Source of the DNA: Maniola hyperantus
Lineage: Eukaryota; Arthropoda; Insecta; Lepidoptera; Nymphalidae
Length of the DNA stretch: 64,000 bases
NCBI RefSeq assembly: GCF_902806685.2
Contig: NC_048563.1
Span: forward strand, 3,687,098 to 3,751,097
Direction of reading: 5' to 3'
Part shown: positions 23,301-34,000 of the stretch, one piece after another
Layout: each line of letters begins with the position of its first letter
How positions within the stretch are numbered: the first letter of the stretch is position 1
Program-made: the position numbers and the translations under genes
The notes under the pieces: generated by a model
What the model saw: the letters and a program-made list of their open reading frames with translations, nothing else
What the model was told of the DNA's origin: nothing
Databases searched by the model: none

Positions 23301-25782
23301 ACGGAACCCTTATATGATCACTTCGTTGTCTGTCTGTCCGTCTGTCCAGCTGTCATGTGTGTCAAGAAAACCCGTACTTCCCGTTGACCTAGAATCATGA
23401 AATTTGGCAGGTCATAAAGCACAAGTAAAGGAATAAATCAGAAAACCGTGAATTTGTGGTCACATCACAAAAAAATATGTGTTCATGAACAAATTATTAA
23501 TATTTTAAATTTTCAAAGTAAGATAACTATACCAAATGGGGTATCATATTATGTTATATCATACCTAAATTCTAAAACAGATTTTTATTTATTTTTATGT
23601 AGGTATAATAGTTTTTGGTTTATCGTGCAAAATGTCGAAAAAAATACCCGAGTACGGAACCCTCGGTGCGCGAGTCTGACTCGCACTTGGCCGGTTTTGA
23701 GCTTTATCTGCCTTATAAACCGAAACAACTATTTACAAAACCTATTTTGGTTCCTACGTTGCATTGATCTACAGATAGCTAAAATTAAAGTAATGTAATG
23801 CATTTTGAGATGGAACGTGCGAGATTTGGCTAGATTTTAACAATTAGATTATCTAGATAGACTTCTTTGCTAAACTGCACTGTATAGCTGCATTTATGAG
23901 TTTTACAGGGTTATCTGTATATATATATAAAATTCAAAGTCCTGACTGACTGACTGACTTACTGACTTTTTAAAAATCCTGTGGCAATTCTTTGATTTTA
24001 TTTTCCGGGATAAAAAGTAGTAGATAAAAAGTACCTATATATGTATGTAGGTAGGTAGGTATATATATTTTTGTATACCTATGCAAAAAATTCACGTCGA
24101 ACCGTTGCTTCATTACTTGATTGAAGGACAAACCAACAAACAAACATTCGCATTTGGGGAGTGATTTATTTAAAAGAATTGAATTTTTGAAAAAAGTACC
24201 ACCGAATTCCTTGCTGGTTCTAGGTCAACGGGAAGTGCCCTGTAGCCTGTAGGTTTCTTGACAGACCGACAGACAACAAAGTGATCCTATAAGGGTTCCG
24301 TTTTTCCTTTTGAGGTACGGAACCCTAAAAATCACCTCGAATGTGATTGAAGGACAAACCAACAAACAAACATTCTCATTTATATTACGGGTAGTGATTT
24401 ATTTAAAGGTTTCTTGGTTCTTCTTGGTAGGGCAGGCATTCCGAACCAGTGCGCTGAGCAGTGGTAGATTCGCTTGACGATTGAAAAGCACTTGTAAAAG
24501 TACTTAACTTTTTGACCCTATTTTTTTATTATATACTAGCTTATGCTCGCGACTTCGTCCGCGTGGACTACACAAATTTAAAACCCCTATTTCACCCCCT
24601 TAGGGGATGAATTTTCAAAAATCCTTTCTTAGCGGACGCCTACGTCATAATAGCTATCTGCATGCAAAATTTCAGCCCGATCCGTCCAGTAGTTTGAGCT
24701 GTGCGTTGATAGATCAGTCAGTCAGTCAGTCAGTCAGTCAGTCAGTCAGTCAGTCAGTCACCTTTTCCTTTTATATATTTAGATATTTTATTTGAATTAA
24801 CTAGTTGACCCGGCGAACTTTGTACCGCCTAACAGTCAATTACTTTTCAGGCAATTTTTTTCTCTCCGTAAGAACCATCCTCGTACTTCAAGGAATATTA
24901 TAAAAAAAGAATTAGTGAGATCGGTTCAGCTGTTCCCGAGATTTGCGATCAGCAACACATTTAGCGATTCATTTTTAGGGTTCCGTACCTCAAAAGGAGA
25001 AACGGAACCCTTATAGGATCACTTTGTTGTCTGTCTGTCTGTGTCTGTCTGTCTGTCCGTCTGTCTGTCAAGAAACCTACAGGGTAGGTACTTCCCGTTG
25101 ACCTAGAATCATGAAATTTGGCAAGTAGGTAGATCTTATAGCTGACATTTGGGGAAAAATCTGAAAACCGTGAATTTAGGGTTAGATCACACAAAAAAAA
25201 AAATTGTGGTTATGAACTAATAATTAGTATCTTCAACTTTCGAAGTGAGATAACTATAATATAAGTGGGGTATCATATGAAAGGTCTTCACCTGTACATT
25301 CTAAAACAGATTTTTATTTATTTTTATGCATCATAGTTTTTGAGTTATCGTGCAAAATGTCGAAAAAATACGACTGTAGTACGGAACCCTCGTTGTGCGA
25401 TCCTGACTCGCCATCGAGAAGATAAAAGAATAAATTTGCTAAATCTAGCTCATTTTTTGCACAAAGGATCAGCCTGGCTGTCCAGCGCGGAAATGCAGCC
25501 AGTATTTTTAGATAAGGATAGCTTGTAAATACTAGATGATTCCCGCGACTTCGGCCTGTCCTTGTCCGTATCTCCTTATGTCCTTCCCCGCGATGTAAGC
25601 TAACTCGGTACCTACCGAAATTTTTCAAATTTTATCAAAATCGGTTAAACTGTTGGGCCGTGAAAAGCTAGCAGACAGACACACTTTCGCATTTATTATT
25701 AGTATGGATGTACAAAAAAAAACTATTACTTGCTGTGGTAATTATAATTTAGAAAATCAAATGTACCGACCTTATAAAGCAT
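20369..25782 (-). CDS. MFS sugar transporter, Tret1-like (cluster copy C)
   Basis: Coding exons are 25771-25782 (MLYK), 22253-22388 and 20369-21633, phases as in A and B, giving 470 residues. Exon 2 reads ALAIAGLNAASFANGFIFGQ. Exon 3 carries the canonical D69-K-I-G-R-R, VESPHWLASKGRFEE and PETKGRTLQEIE. Closest to copy D; clearly diverged from A/B (first-exon residues, C-terminal tail STEQSKALM). The intron sequence just upstream of exon 3 (21634-21950) is shared with D (32348-32650). The first intron holds SINE, Helitron-like and GGGTTCC insertions. Expected role: facilitated sugar uptake or release across the plasma membrane. Confidence 0.93.
23027..23128 (-). mobile_element. RTE-like LINE fragment
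   Basis: The minus strand encodes DDLKKIAGSGWMRKEEDRVW and RALGKAYV, matching the extreme C-terminus of RTE-type reverse-transcriptase polyproteins. It is followed by a CAATCAATCAAT run. Confidence 0.65.
23129..23226. repeat. imperfect (GTC)n repeat
   Basis: Interrupted GTC/GAC trinucleotide tract next to the LINE fragment in the first intron of transporter C. Confidence 0.9.
23275..23699 (+). mobile_element. GGGTTCCGTA-type dispersed element
   Basis: Near full-length plus copy. A further partial minus copy is at 24221-24332. Confidence 0.8.
24538..24783 (-). mobile_element. Helitron-like element with expanded (GTCA)n
   Basis: Minus-orientation copy starting CTAGCTTATGCTCGCGACTT, with eleven GTCA units at about 24715-24760 and the A/T-rich 5' end at 24770-24783. 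Confidence 0.75.
24801..25410. mobile_element. Helitron-like fragment joined to a GGGTTCC element
   Basis: 24801-24974 is the CTAGTTGACCCGGCGAAC-type element in minus orientation. It passes at GCGATTCATTTTT into a plus-orientation GGGTTCC element (24976-25410), repeating the junction found at 17592-17603. Confidence 0.65.
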
Positions 25783-25905
25783 GTTTGTCTGTATTGTGTT
25801 ACTGTTCCCTGTAACCACCAAAACTTGCCGTCACCCTAGTGTCACCAACGAGGTTTATTACAAGACTAACTTGAAGTTGCAAGATATCAACAAAGTTGTA
25901 TAAGA
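25783..25905 (-). promoter_or_regulatory. 5' flank of copy C conserved with copy D
   Basis: About 120 bp directly upstream of the start codon align with 35780-35900 at copy D, including GTTCCCTGTAACCACC and GTGTCACCAACG on the plus strand. This should contain the 5' UTR and core promoter, but no TATA box or initiator can be assigned with confidence. Confidence 0.4.
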
Positions 25906-25908
25906 ATA

Positions 25909-26170
25909 GCTGTGATAGTCGAGTGGTTAGGACATCCGCCACCTAATCTGAGGTCGGGGATTCGATGCCGAGCACGCACCTCTAACTTTTCGGAGTTATG
26001 TGTGTTTTAAGTAATTAAATATCACTTGCTTTGACGGCGAAGGAAAACGTCGTGAGGAAACCTGCATGCCTGAGAGTTCTCCATAATGTTCTCAAAGGTG
26101 TGTGAAGTCTGACAATCCGCACTTGGCCAGCGAAACCAAAACCCTTCTCACTGTGAGAGGAGACCCGCGA
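25909..26170 (+). repeat. Metulj-like SINE
   Basis: Plus-orientation copy with the tRNA-like head GCTGTGATAGTCGAGTGGTT, then the family body and GAGGAGACCCG. The GAT tail is missing. Confidence 0.85.
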
Positions 26171-27023
26171 TTTAGCGAATGAATACACTTTAACAATTTA
26201 ATGTACTTTTTAATTAACTTTTCATAAGTACATATACATACAAGGTAATAGACTAAAGCAGTGTCTTCTGTCGTCCACGACAGTTTAAGTTCACCCAAGA
26301 CTAAGACAGCTTTATCACCGAAGAAAAACTCTACTTTTCGTACCATTTGCGAAAAAATTAACACAATAATAATATGAGATAAGCATTTATTAAACTTATT
26401 TTGAGAACATTAACTTATTTATAAAAATAAATTAAAATAAACTAAACGATTATGTACCTATTTGAAGAAAACAAAAACGCGGCAAATTCCTAGACTAATA
26501 TTTTTTTGTCGGAAAAGCAAAGGCATCAATCTCATACGGCCTCGTCGGTTTTCGTAATTTTATTTAATAATCATAACTGCATAATAAATGCGTATTCCTT
26601 TTTCAAAAAGATGTATAATGCTTTATATACAAACTCAATGGTGTAAACACAGATGTAGTTCAGTATAAATTTCGGTAAGTATTCCAAATTTAACTCACAT
26701 TCTCTCCCTAGAGGATGAATGAAATTCAGTACAATTTTCTTTCTCTGTTTTTAACAGATTAAAAATGACTATTGTTATGTTCGCTTTTTGTGGCATTGAA
26801 TGTCACTTTTTTGAGCAAGTGGTACGAAAATAATGTTCTGTGTACATAGTTTAGCGCCGGTCGCGACTCCCTCACAACGACAAAAGTTACATAATGGCGT
26901 TTGTTTGCTCATCTCCCCAATGGAATGTCTGATTTTTCCTTGTTAATCTAGTCAGAGACTCTGAAACTTTAGCAAACCCAGGTATAAAGTTTCTAAACCA
27001 CGAGCATCTCAGAACCTCTGTAG
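26171..27023. other. intergenic stretch without recognised features
   Basis: AT-rich sequence between copies C and D. I see no conserved ORF, splice-bounded exon or repeat terminus. Confidence 0.5.
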
Positions 27024-27082
27024 TGAGCCGGCGAAGGGTTGATCATGATGATGATGTTGAATAAAGTTATTGAATAAAGAAT

Positions 27083-27380
27083 AGCTGTGATGTCCTAGTG
27101 GTTAGGACGTCCGCCTTCTAATCGGAGGTCGGGGGTTCGATCCCGGGCACGCACCTCTAACTTTTCCGAGTTATGTGCGTTTTAAATAATTAAATATCAC
27201 TTGCTTTAACGGTGAAAGAAAACATCATGAGGAAACCTGCATGCCTGAGAGTTCTCCATAATGTTCTCTAAGGTGTGTGAAGTCTACCAATCCGCACATG
27301 GTAGACTATGGCCAAAAGCCTTCTCACTCTGAGAGGAGACCCGTGCTCTGCAGTGAGGTTGATCATGATGATGATGATAA
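27083..27380 (+). repeat. Metulj-like SINE, full length
   Basis: Head AGCTGTGATGTCCTAGTGGT, B box GGGGGTTCGATCCCGGGCA, tail GATCATGATGATGATGAT. The tail end of another copy lies just upstream at 27024-27058. Confidence 0.9.
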
Positions 27381-27920
27381 AGAATTGAGAGCCACCTCCT
27401 TTTTGGAAGTCGGTTAAAAATAATATAAACGGGAAAATATGTGCTTTCAGGAAACGCAAGTATGATTTTAGAAGACCTATTCAAAGATACCCCATTTGCC
27501 ATAATCCATAAATTTACATGTTTTATTTGTGATGTAACATTACACCTAAAACTTTTTGTTTCCTTTCTGTGTGGCGCCTCTAAAGTTTATGTCTGGCGGC
27601 ACTGGGCTCTTGCACTACTATAAGACGCACGCACTCATCCGATCCGAATCCGTGGAAATACGGATATAAAAAATATCTAAGTCATATACATAATGTAACT
27701 ACTAACCTAACTAACTCCCGCACAAAATTCAATAGATATAATGTAAATGAGTGAACACTTAATAGGCATATGTACAAACTAGAAATAAATAGCTAAGTAA
27801 AAATGTAAAAGCTGTTTGTGTTCCATAATAAAAAAAATAAAAAAAAAATACAGTAGAAACACGATTATCCGGCCCTCAGTTATACGGATTTGCGATTATC
27901 CGGACTACCAACCGAAAATT

Positions 27921-28110
27921 GTTCGGCCAAGTGCGAGTCAGACTCGCGCACCGAGGGTTCCATACTCAGGTATTTTTTCCGCAATTTTGTACGATAAATC
28001 AAAAACTATTATGTAATGTAAAATCTGTTTTAGAATGTACAGGCAAAACCGTTTCATATGATAACCCACTTGATACAGTTATCTTACTTTGAAAATTGAA
28101 AATACTGTTA
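27921..28110 (-). mobile_element. partial GGGTTCCGTA-type element
   Basis: Minus copy from CGGCCAAGTGCGAGTCAGAC to GAAAATTGAAAATACT. It sits inside a sequence whose sides (27860-27910 and 28115-28230) share the CGATTATCCGGA/TCCGGTTAATCG motifs also seen at 4830-4890. Confidence 0.6.
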
Positions 28111-28407
28111 TAGTGAACTACATAATATGCACAAAACCCGCTTTTCTTCATACATTCGATTATCCGTATCCGTATTTTCGATTATCTGAATCCCTAACGA
28201 CAGCAGTCCGGTTAATCGAGTTTCCACTGTATATCATAAGCTACCATACAAATAGTTCTATGTATTTTCATGGACTCGGATCGGATGTTTGCGTAACCGC
28301 CCTAAGAGGTGCCACAAAGAAAGGAAACAAAAAATAAATAGGTAGGTGGTAGTCTAGATACTAAACGTGTGGCTTAAACGATTCTTGCATAATCTATATC
28401 TATACTA

Positions 28408-28586
28408 AACTAGCTGCCCGGCAAACTTCGTTCCGCCTAACAGTCGATTCTTTTTCAGGATTTTTAAAAAAAAATCTCTCCGTAAGAACCATCCCCGTAC
28501 TTCAAGAAATATTATGAAAAAAGAATTAGCGAAATCGGTTCAGCTGTTCTCGAGATTTGCGATCAGCACACATTCAGCGATAAATA
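28408..28586 (-). mobile_element. Helitron-like fragment
   Basis: Minus-orientation copy of the CTAGCTGCCCGGCAAACTTC subfamily, adjoining the TIR element at 28588-28760. Confidence 0.6.
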
Positions 28587-28587
28587 C

Positions 28588-28760
28588 TTACTAATATTAT
28601 AAAGAGGTAAAGTTCGTAAGTTTGTTTGTAGTGGGTAATCGCTGGAACTACTGAACTGATTTTGAAAATTCACCAGTGGTAAGCTACAATTTTTCTAATT
28701 GACATAGGCTATATTTTATTTTCTAATACAACAAAATTTACCTCTTTATAATATTAGTAA
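28588..28760. mobile_element. 173-bp MITE
   Basis: The ends TTACTAATATTATAAAGAGG (left) and CCTCTTTATAATATTAGTAA (right) are exact inverted repeats at least 20 bp long. No ORF inside. Confidence 0.75.
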
Positions 28761-29700
28761 AGATTATGCAAGAATCATTTCAATCGATCCAAGAGTTTAG
28801 TCTAAAGACTACTTACCTATTTCTTTTTTGTTTCCTTTCTTTGTGGCACTTCTGTGGTTACGCACTAATCCCAGAGTTCATGAAAATATGTTCCAAAGTA
28901 GTCATAGAATTGTATGGTAGGTTATGTATCTCATAACCTACCAATATGACGTAGATATTTTTTATATCTGTATTTTTACGGACTCGGATCGGATGAGTGC
29001 GTGATCGCTCTTATAGTAGAGCAAGATCCTAGTGCCGCCAGACCTTCCTTATTATCTGGGAAACAAAATGTGTGGAATAGAGTAGTGTGAGTGTGTACTA
29101 TGTATTAACGTACGCATATCTGCTAGCTTGTGCCGTGGGCCAATTTATCTGGTATCAGCTGCTGCAAGGACCTATTTAAAAAAGTTACTCACTTTTCCGA
29201 AAGTCTGACTGCTGATTTTGATGTAAGTATGCTTAACAGTACATCCATTAATACTATATTAATATTATAAATGCGAAAGTGTTTCTGTCTGTCTGTCTGT
29301 CCGTCTGTCTGTCTGTCTGTCTGTTAGTCTGCTAGCCTTTCACGGCCCATCCGTTCAACCGATTTTGACGAAATTTGGTACAGCAATAGCTTGCATCCTG
29401 GGGAAGGACTACTTTTTAATTTTTATCTTAAATCCACGCGGACATAGTCGCGGGCATCATCTAGTTATTAATAATAATTAAATTTCAATACTAAGAGACA
29501 CTTCATATGGGTGATAATTACTGCCAGACGCTGTAAAGCTCGCAAAAAATAGCATTGTTTATCTTACTTATAGTCTGAGTCGTAATTTTTATATAATTAC
29601 AAATCATTTATATTGAGGAAATATACATAAAAATCAGCATTCAGACATTAAGAAAAGTGAGTAATGTTTTCACTTGGCTAGTTACAAGCTAGCAAGTACC

Positions 29701-30013
29701 ATCATCATCATCATGATCAACCCATCACCACCTCACTACAGAGCACGGGTCTCCTCTCAGAGTGAGAAGGGTTTTGGCCATAGTCTACCACGCTGGCCAT
29801 GTGCGGATTGGTAGACTTCACACACCTTTGAGAACATTATGGAGAACTCTCAGGCATGCAGGTTTCCTCGCGATGTTTTCCTTCACCGTTAAAGCAAGTG
29901 TTATTTAATTAATTAAAACGCACATAACTCCGAAAAGTTAGAGGTGCGTGCCCGGGATCGAACCCTTGACCTCCGATTAGAAGGCGGACGTCCTAACCAC
30001 TGGGCTATCACAC
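29701..30013 (-). repeat. Metulj-like SINE, full length
   Basis: Complete minus-orientation copy, from the CATCATCATCAT tail to the head ending CTGGGCTATCACACC. Confidence 0.9.
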
Positions 30014-30044
30014 CATAAATTACACACACATTAAAAGTAGGTAC

Positions 30045-30172
30045 ACACTAAGTAACACTACTCTATCCCACACATTTTGTTTCTCAGAAAATAAGGCACG
30101 TCTGGCGGCACTGGGATGTTGGACCATAGACTTTAGAGGCGCCATAAATAAAGGAAATAAAAAGATATAATA
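30045..30172. repeat. dispersed repeat (CACACATTTTGTTTCTCAG)
   Basis: Shares CACTACTCTATCCCACACATTTTGTTTC with 33410-33460 and, in inverse orientation, with 29050-29095. The GTCTGGCGGCACTGGG part is also at 27590-27610. Class unknown. Confidence 0.45.
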
Positions 30173-31082
30173 TTACACATACTAATTATAGACTGATTAA
30201 CACAATAACCACTCCTTGGCGTTGCATCAAAGAATAGTTTAATAAAAATTATAATTTTAGAGATTATAGATAAAGAAGTTATTTTTCTTTGAATTTTTTA
30301 AAGAGTGTTCTTATTATTTACAAAGACCAGTATTTTTATCAAATATACAAAAGGAAAAGGTGACTGACTGACTGACTGATTGATCTATCAACGCACATCT
30401 CAAACTACTGGACGGGTCGGGCTGAAAGGCATGCAGATAGCTATTATGACGTAGACATCCGCTAAGAAAGGATGTTTGATAATTCAACCCCTACGGAGGT
30501 AAAATAGGGGTTTGAAATTTGTGTAATCTATAAGCTAGTTAATTCATAACTCACGAAAGTCCTCATTGGTTGGCATCTAGGACCTAGGATAAAAATGTTT
30601 GAAAGATCATAAGCATAACTCATAACTTACTTTTTTATTGTGTTTCTTATTCTTGGAACTAGATAGGTAATAAAACATAAATCGATATCTGCCTTAACTG
30701 TAAACCTTGAACAAAAAGTTATACCTAGATAATAATATGTAAGGGAGCAGTGTGCTCGACCGAAACAATAGTAAGATATCCCACCGAGTGGTTGTTTTTG
30801 CTGTCTTGAAACTTCTACATATAGTGCAGATTGCAGAAAACTCCAGTAGTGTGATTCAGATTTGCGTGTTCTACTTTCACTTCCGAGAATGGTACCCGTG
30901 CTGCCATCTAGTGACGACGTGAGGCAAGGCTTGGGTTCGTATCCAATATTTGCTGATAGATTTGTTCTATGCTGAAAAGCGCCATCTGCTTGTAGTTGCC
31001 ACAGATAAATCAGCATAATAGGTTAGTACAAATTGTTTGCTAAGCGTGCTATTAATTTACCCTAATTTTCATACTTAGTTTC

Positions 31083-34000
31083 CTACATTAACGCTTTCGA
31101 CTGTTCAGTACTCAGCATTTCTTCGACATCAAAATTATTTGTCTTAAAATACATCTCAATCTCTTGCAAAGTGCGGCCCTTAGTTTCCGGTAACCTAAAC
31201 CATATGTAACCTAAACTTATTGACATTATCGCTGCATTCAATAAGAACAACCCATGGTAACCCATTGAACTTACCATTAAAGGTAATAACATAATCGTTG
31301 AAGCTAAAGATGAAACAAGTATTATACCAGATAAACTAAAGGTGTACACTTTTAATTCTAAAGGAAACATTTCACTAAATATAGCCTCTAGTAACGGGTA
31401 AGGACCAGCATTAATCGATATAAAATACAATGCAAGCAAAACTACATTAATCCAGTTGAAATAATTCTGACCATTTTTGAAATATAAACAAGCACTTAAA
31501 ACTACTAATACAGCATTCGCAAAAAATCCTACTGAAAACAACAGAGTACGCATAGAAGTTTTCCTAATCAAATAACAAGACATACATGACCCTACTATTA
31601 TAAACCCATCTACCAATAAAGTATACATCAGTACATCAGAAGTTCCTGTTATTTCTTCTAATATAACAGTGGCTAATGTACTAAAAACTAACTTTCCAGC
31701 AGCAGTCAAGTAAGCATGCATAAAAATACTCATCAAAATCAAACGCCAAAAGTATTTCCTCTTGAATGCTGCGAACAACCTTTTTAATGTAGGTTTACAA
31801 TTTGTTTCATTCGCCAATTTCAGTTTGGTCTTCTCCATTTTGACAATCATCTGCAATTCTCTTTCAGAATTCAATTTATTACCGTGTAATTGTCGAAATG
31901 CGATTTCACACTCTTCAAATCTTCCTTTAGACGCTAACCAATGAGGACTTTCAACCCAGAAGAACGGAATGACGACTGCCAATATAGCTGGTATTATACC
32001 AATCAAGGCAACTGTTCTCCATTGTAAAACAATGCCAATCGAATGGCCCAAAGATGTTCCGATTGCTGGAGCAACAGTAGTTACCATATTTAAATAAAAT
32101 GCTCGGGTTTTTGGGCTAGTGTACTCCGCGGGGACGAATATAGTCAAAGCTATTAATCCTCCTGCAGCAATACCAGCAATAACTCTTGATAACATAAATA
32201 AGAACATGTTATAGGAGACGTATAAGATGATCCACTGGATGATGATCGGAGTGGAGAAGATGATAACGGACCATCTTCGGCCGATTTTGTCAGTGACGTA
32301 AGCAGCCAGTCCGATGCCGATGAGAGCCGTCATGGTTAGGGTGGAGGCTGAAAAAGAAGAAAAATGATTATTTTAGATAATTTAATCATCAAGAGTTTAT
32401 TATTTGTTGTTTAAAGTAGAGTGCTGAGAGTGGAGTTGCGATCGGAACATCTCCAACACCCACCATACTCACAGAACCTTGCTCCAAAAGATTACCACCA
32501 ATCAAACTTGGTACGATTTGAGTTCATACCACTAACTACGAGGAAGGACATAGGATACTTATTCCGAAATTCAGCATGGTTCCCTTAGGAAAGGGGATGA
32601 AAGTTAAAATGTATACTGAGTTGTAATTCATTAACGCGTAGTCTGATTTAGTAGAAAAGTACCCCGTGTATCCAGGATGCAAGCGGTTGGGACATAAAAA
32701 AGTTACAAACAGGTTAGTAGTCAAGGCATTCCGAATCAGTGGTAGGTGCATAATATGACGATTCAAAAGTACTTGTAAAAGTTTAATTGAATAAAAAATA
32801 TTTTTATTTTATTTTATTTTATTTTAAACATACAGATTACAGAGTTACAATGTAAAAAAATACCTCACACTATCAAAATAAAATAGCAATATTTTTGTTA
32901 TGTAAAATTGGACTTTATTAGTTGCAGTGTAATAAACACTCGAACTTTAATAACAAAACTGGCCAAGTGCGAATCGACTCGCGCAGCGAAGGTTCCGTAC
33001 TACAGTCGTATTTTTTCGACAAATCAAATAAACAAAAATCTGTTTTAGAATCTAATTGGTATAGAAATCTTACTTTAGAAGTTGAAAATGAAAACAACAA
33101 AGATGAAAACATTTTTTTTGTGACGTCAACGGTAAGTATCCTATAGGTTTCTTGAGAGACAGACTGACAAAAAGTAATCCTACAAGGGTTCCTTTTTTCC
33201 TTTTGAGGTACGGAACCCAAAAAAATGAGTTACTTTATAGCAAATGATATCTTTAAATTGGCTGTCGACAGTACAAGTCAAAGTCTAAGTCAAAGTCAAA
33301 TTCAGAATGGGTAACATGTTCTGCTTACTGATGGTCAAAATTGTTCATTTGTGTTACAAGTTACATTAAAAGCAGTGATTATGTATTATCAAAAATAATC
33401 TCTGGTTAAAAGTAACACTAAATTACTATATCGCACACATTTTGTTTCTCAGAATAGAAAATAAGTAACGTCAGGAGGTCCTGGGATCTGGGACCAATAG
33501 TTGTGTAGAGAAGTCGGTGTTGACATATTAACAGATCCTAGGCTTTTATCATATAGCGGTCTGACACTGGAATTCATAGACTAGGGACGATTCAGACGCC
33601 TGACCGAAATTGGCAGCGCACGTGGGTATTGGGTAACCCTACCGCGGTTGTTTGACAGCTACAATGTCACGATCGCAATCACCTCTGATTGGTTAATGCT
33701 CGCTCACTATTGGCCACAATGCATTGTTGCAACAAGAATCCCACAAATTCAGCCAATCAGAACAATTGAGATTGTAATAATGATTGATGCAGGTTTTAGA
33801 CAATCGCCCTACAGTAGGGCGATTGTCTAAAACTTGCATCAATCATTATTTCAATCTGGCTGAATTTGTCCGATTCTCTTTGCAACAATGCATTGTAGCC
33901 AATAGTGAGCGAGCATTAACCAATCAGAGATGACTGCGATCGTGACATTGTAGCTTTCATTCTCCCGCAATCGCGCCGCTGTTTGCTTTTCATTTGACAT

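Noticed and set aside
30627..31016. 129-residue minus-strand frame beyond the stop of transporter D
   Set aside because: No recognisable domain, no splice context and no counterpart downstream of copy C.
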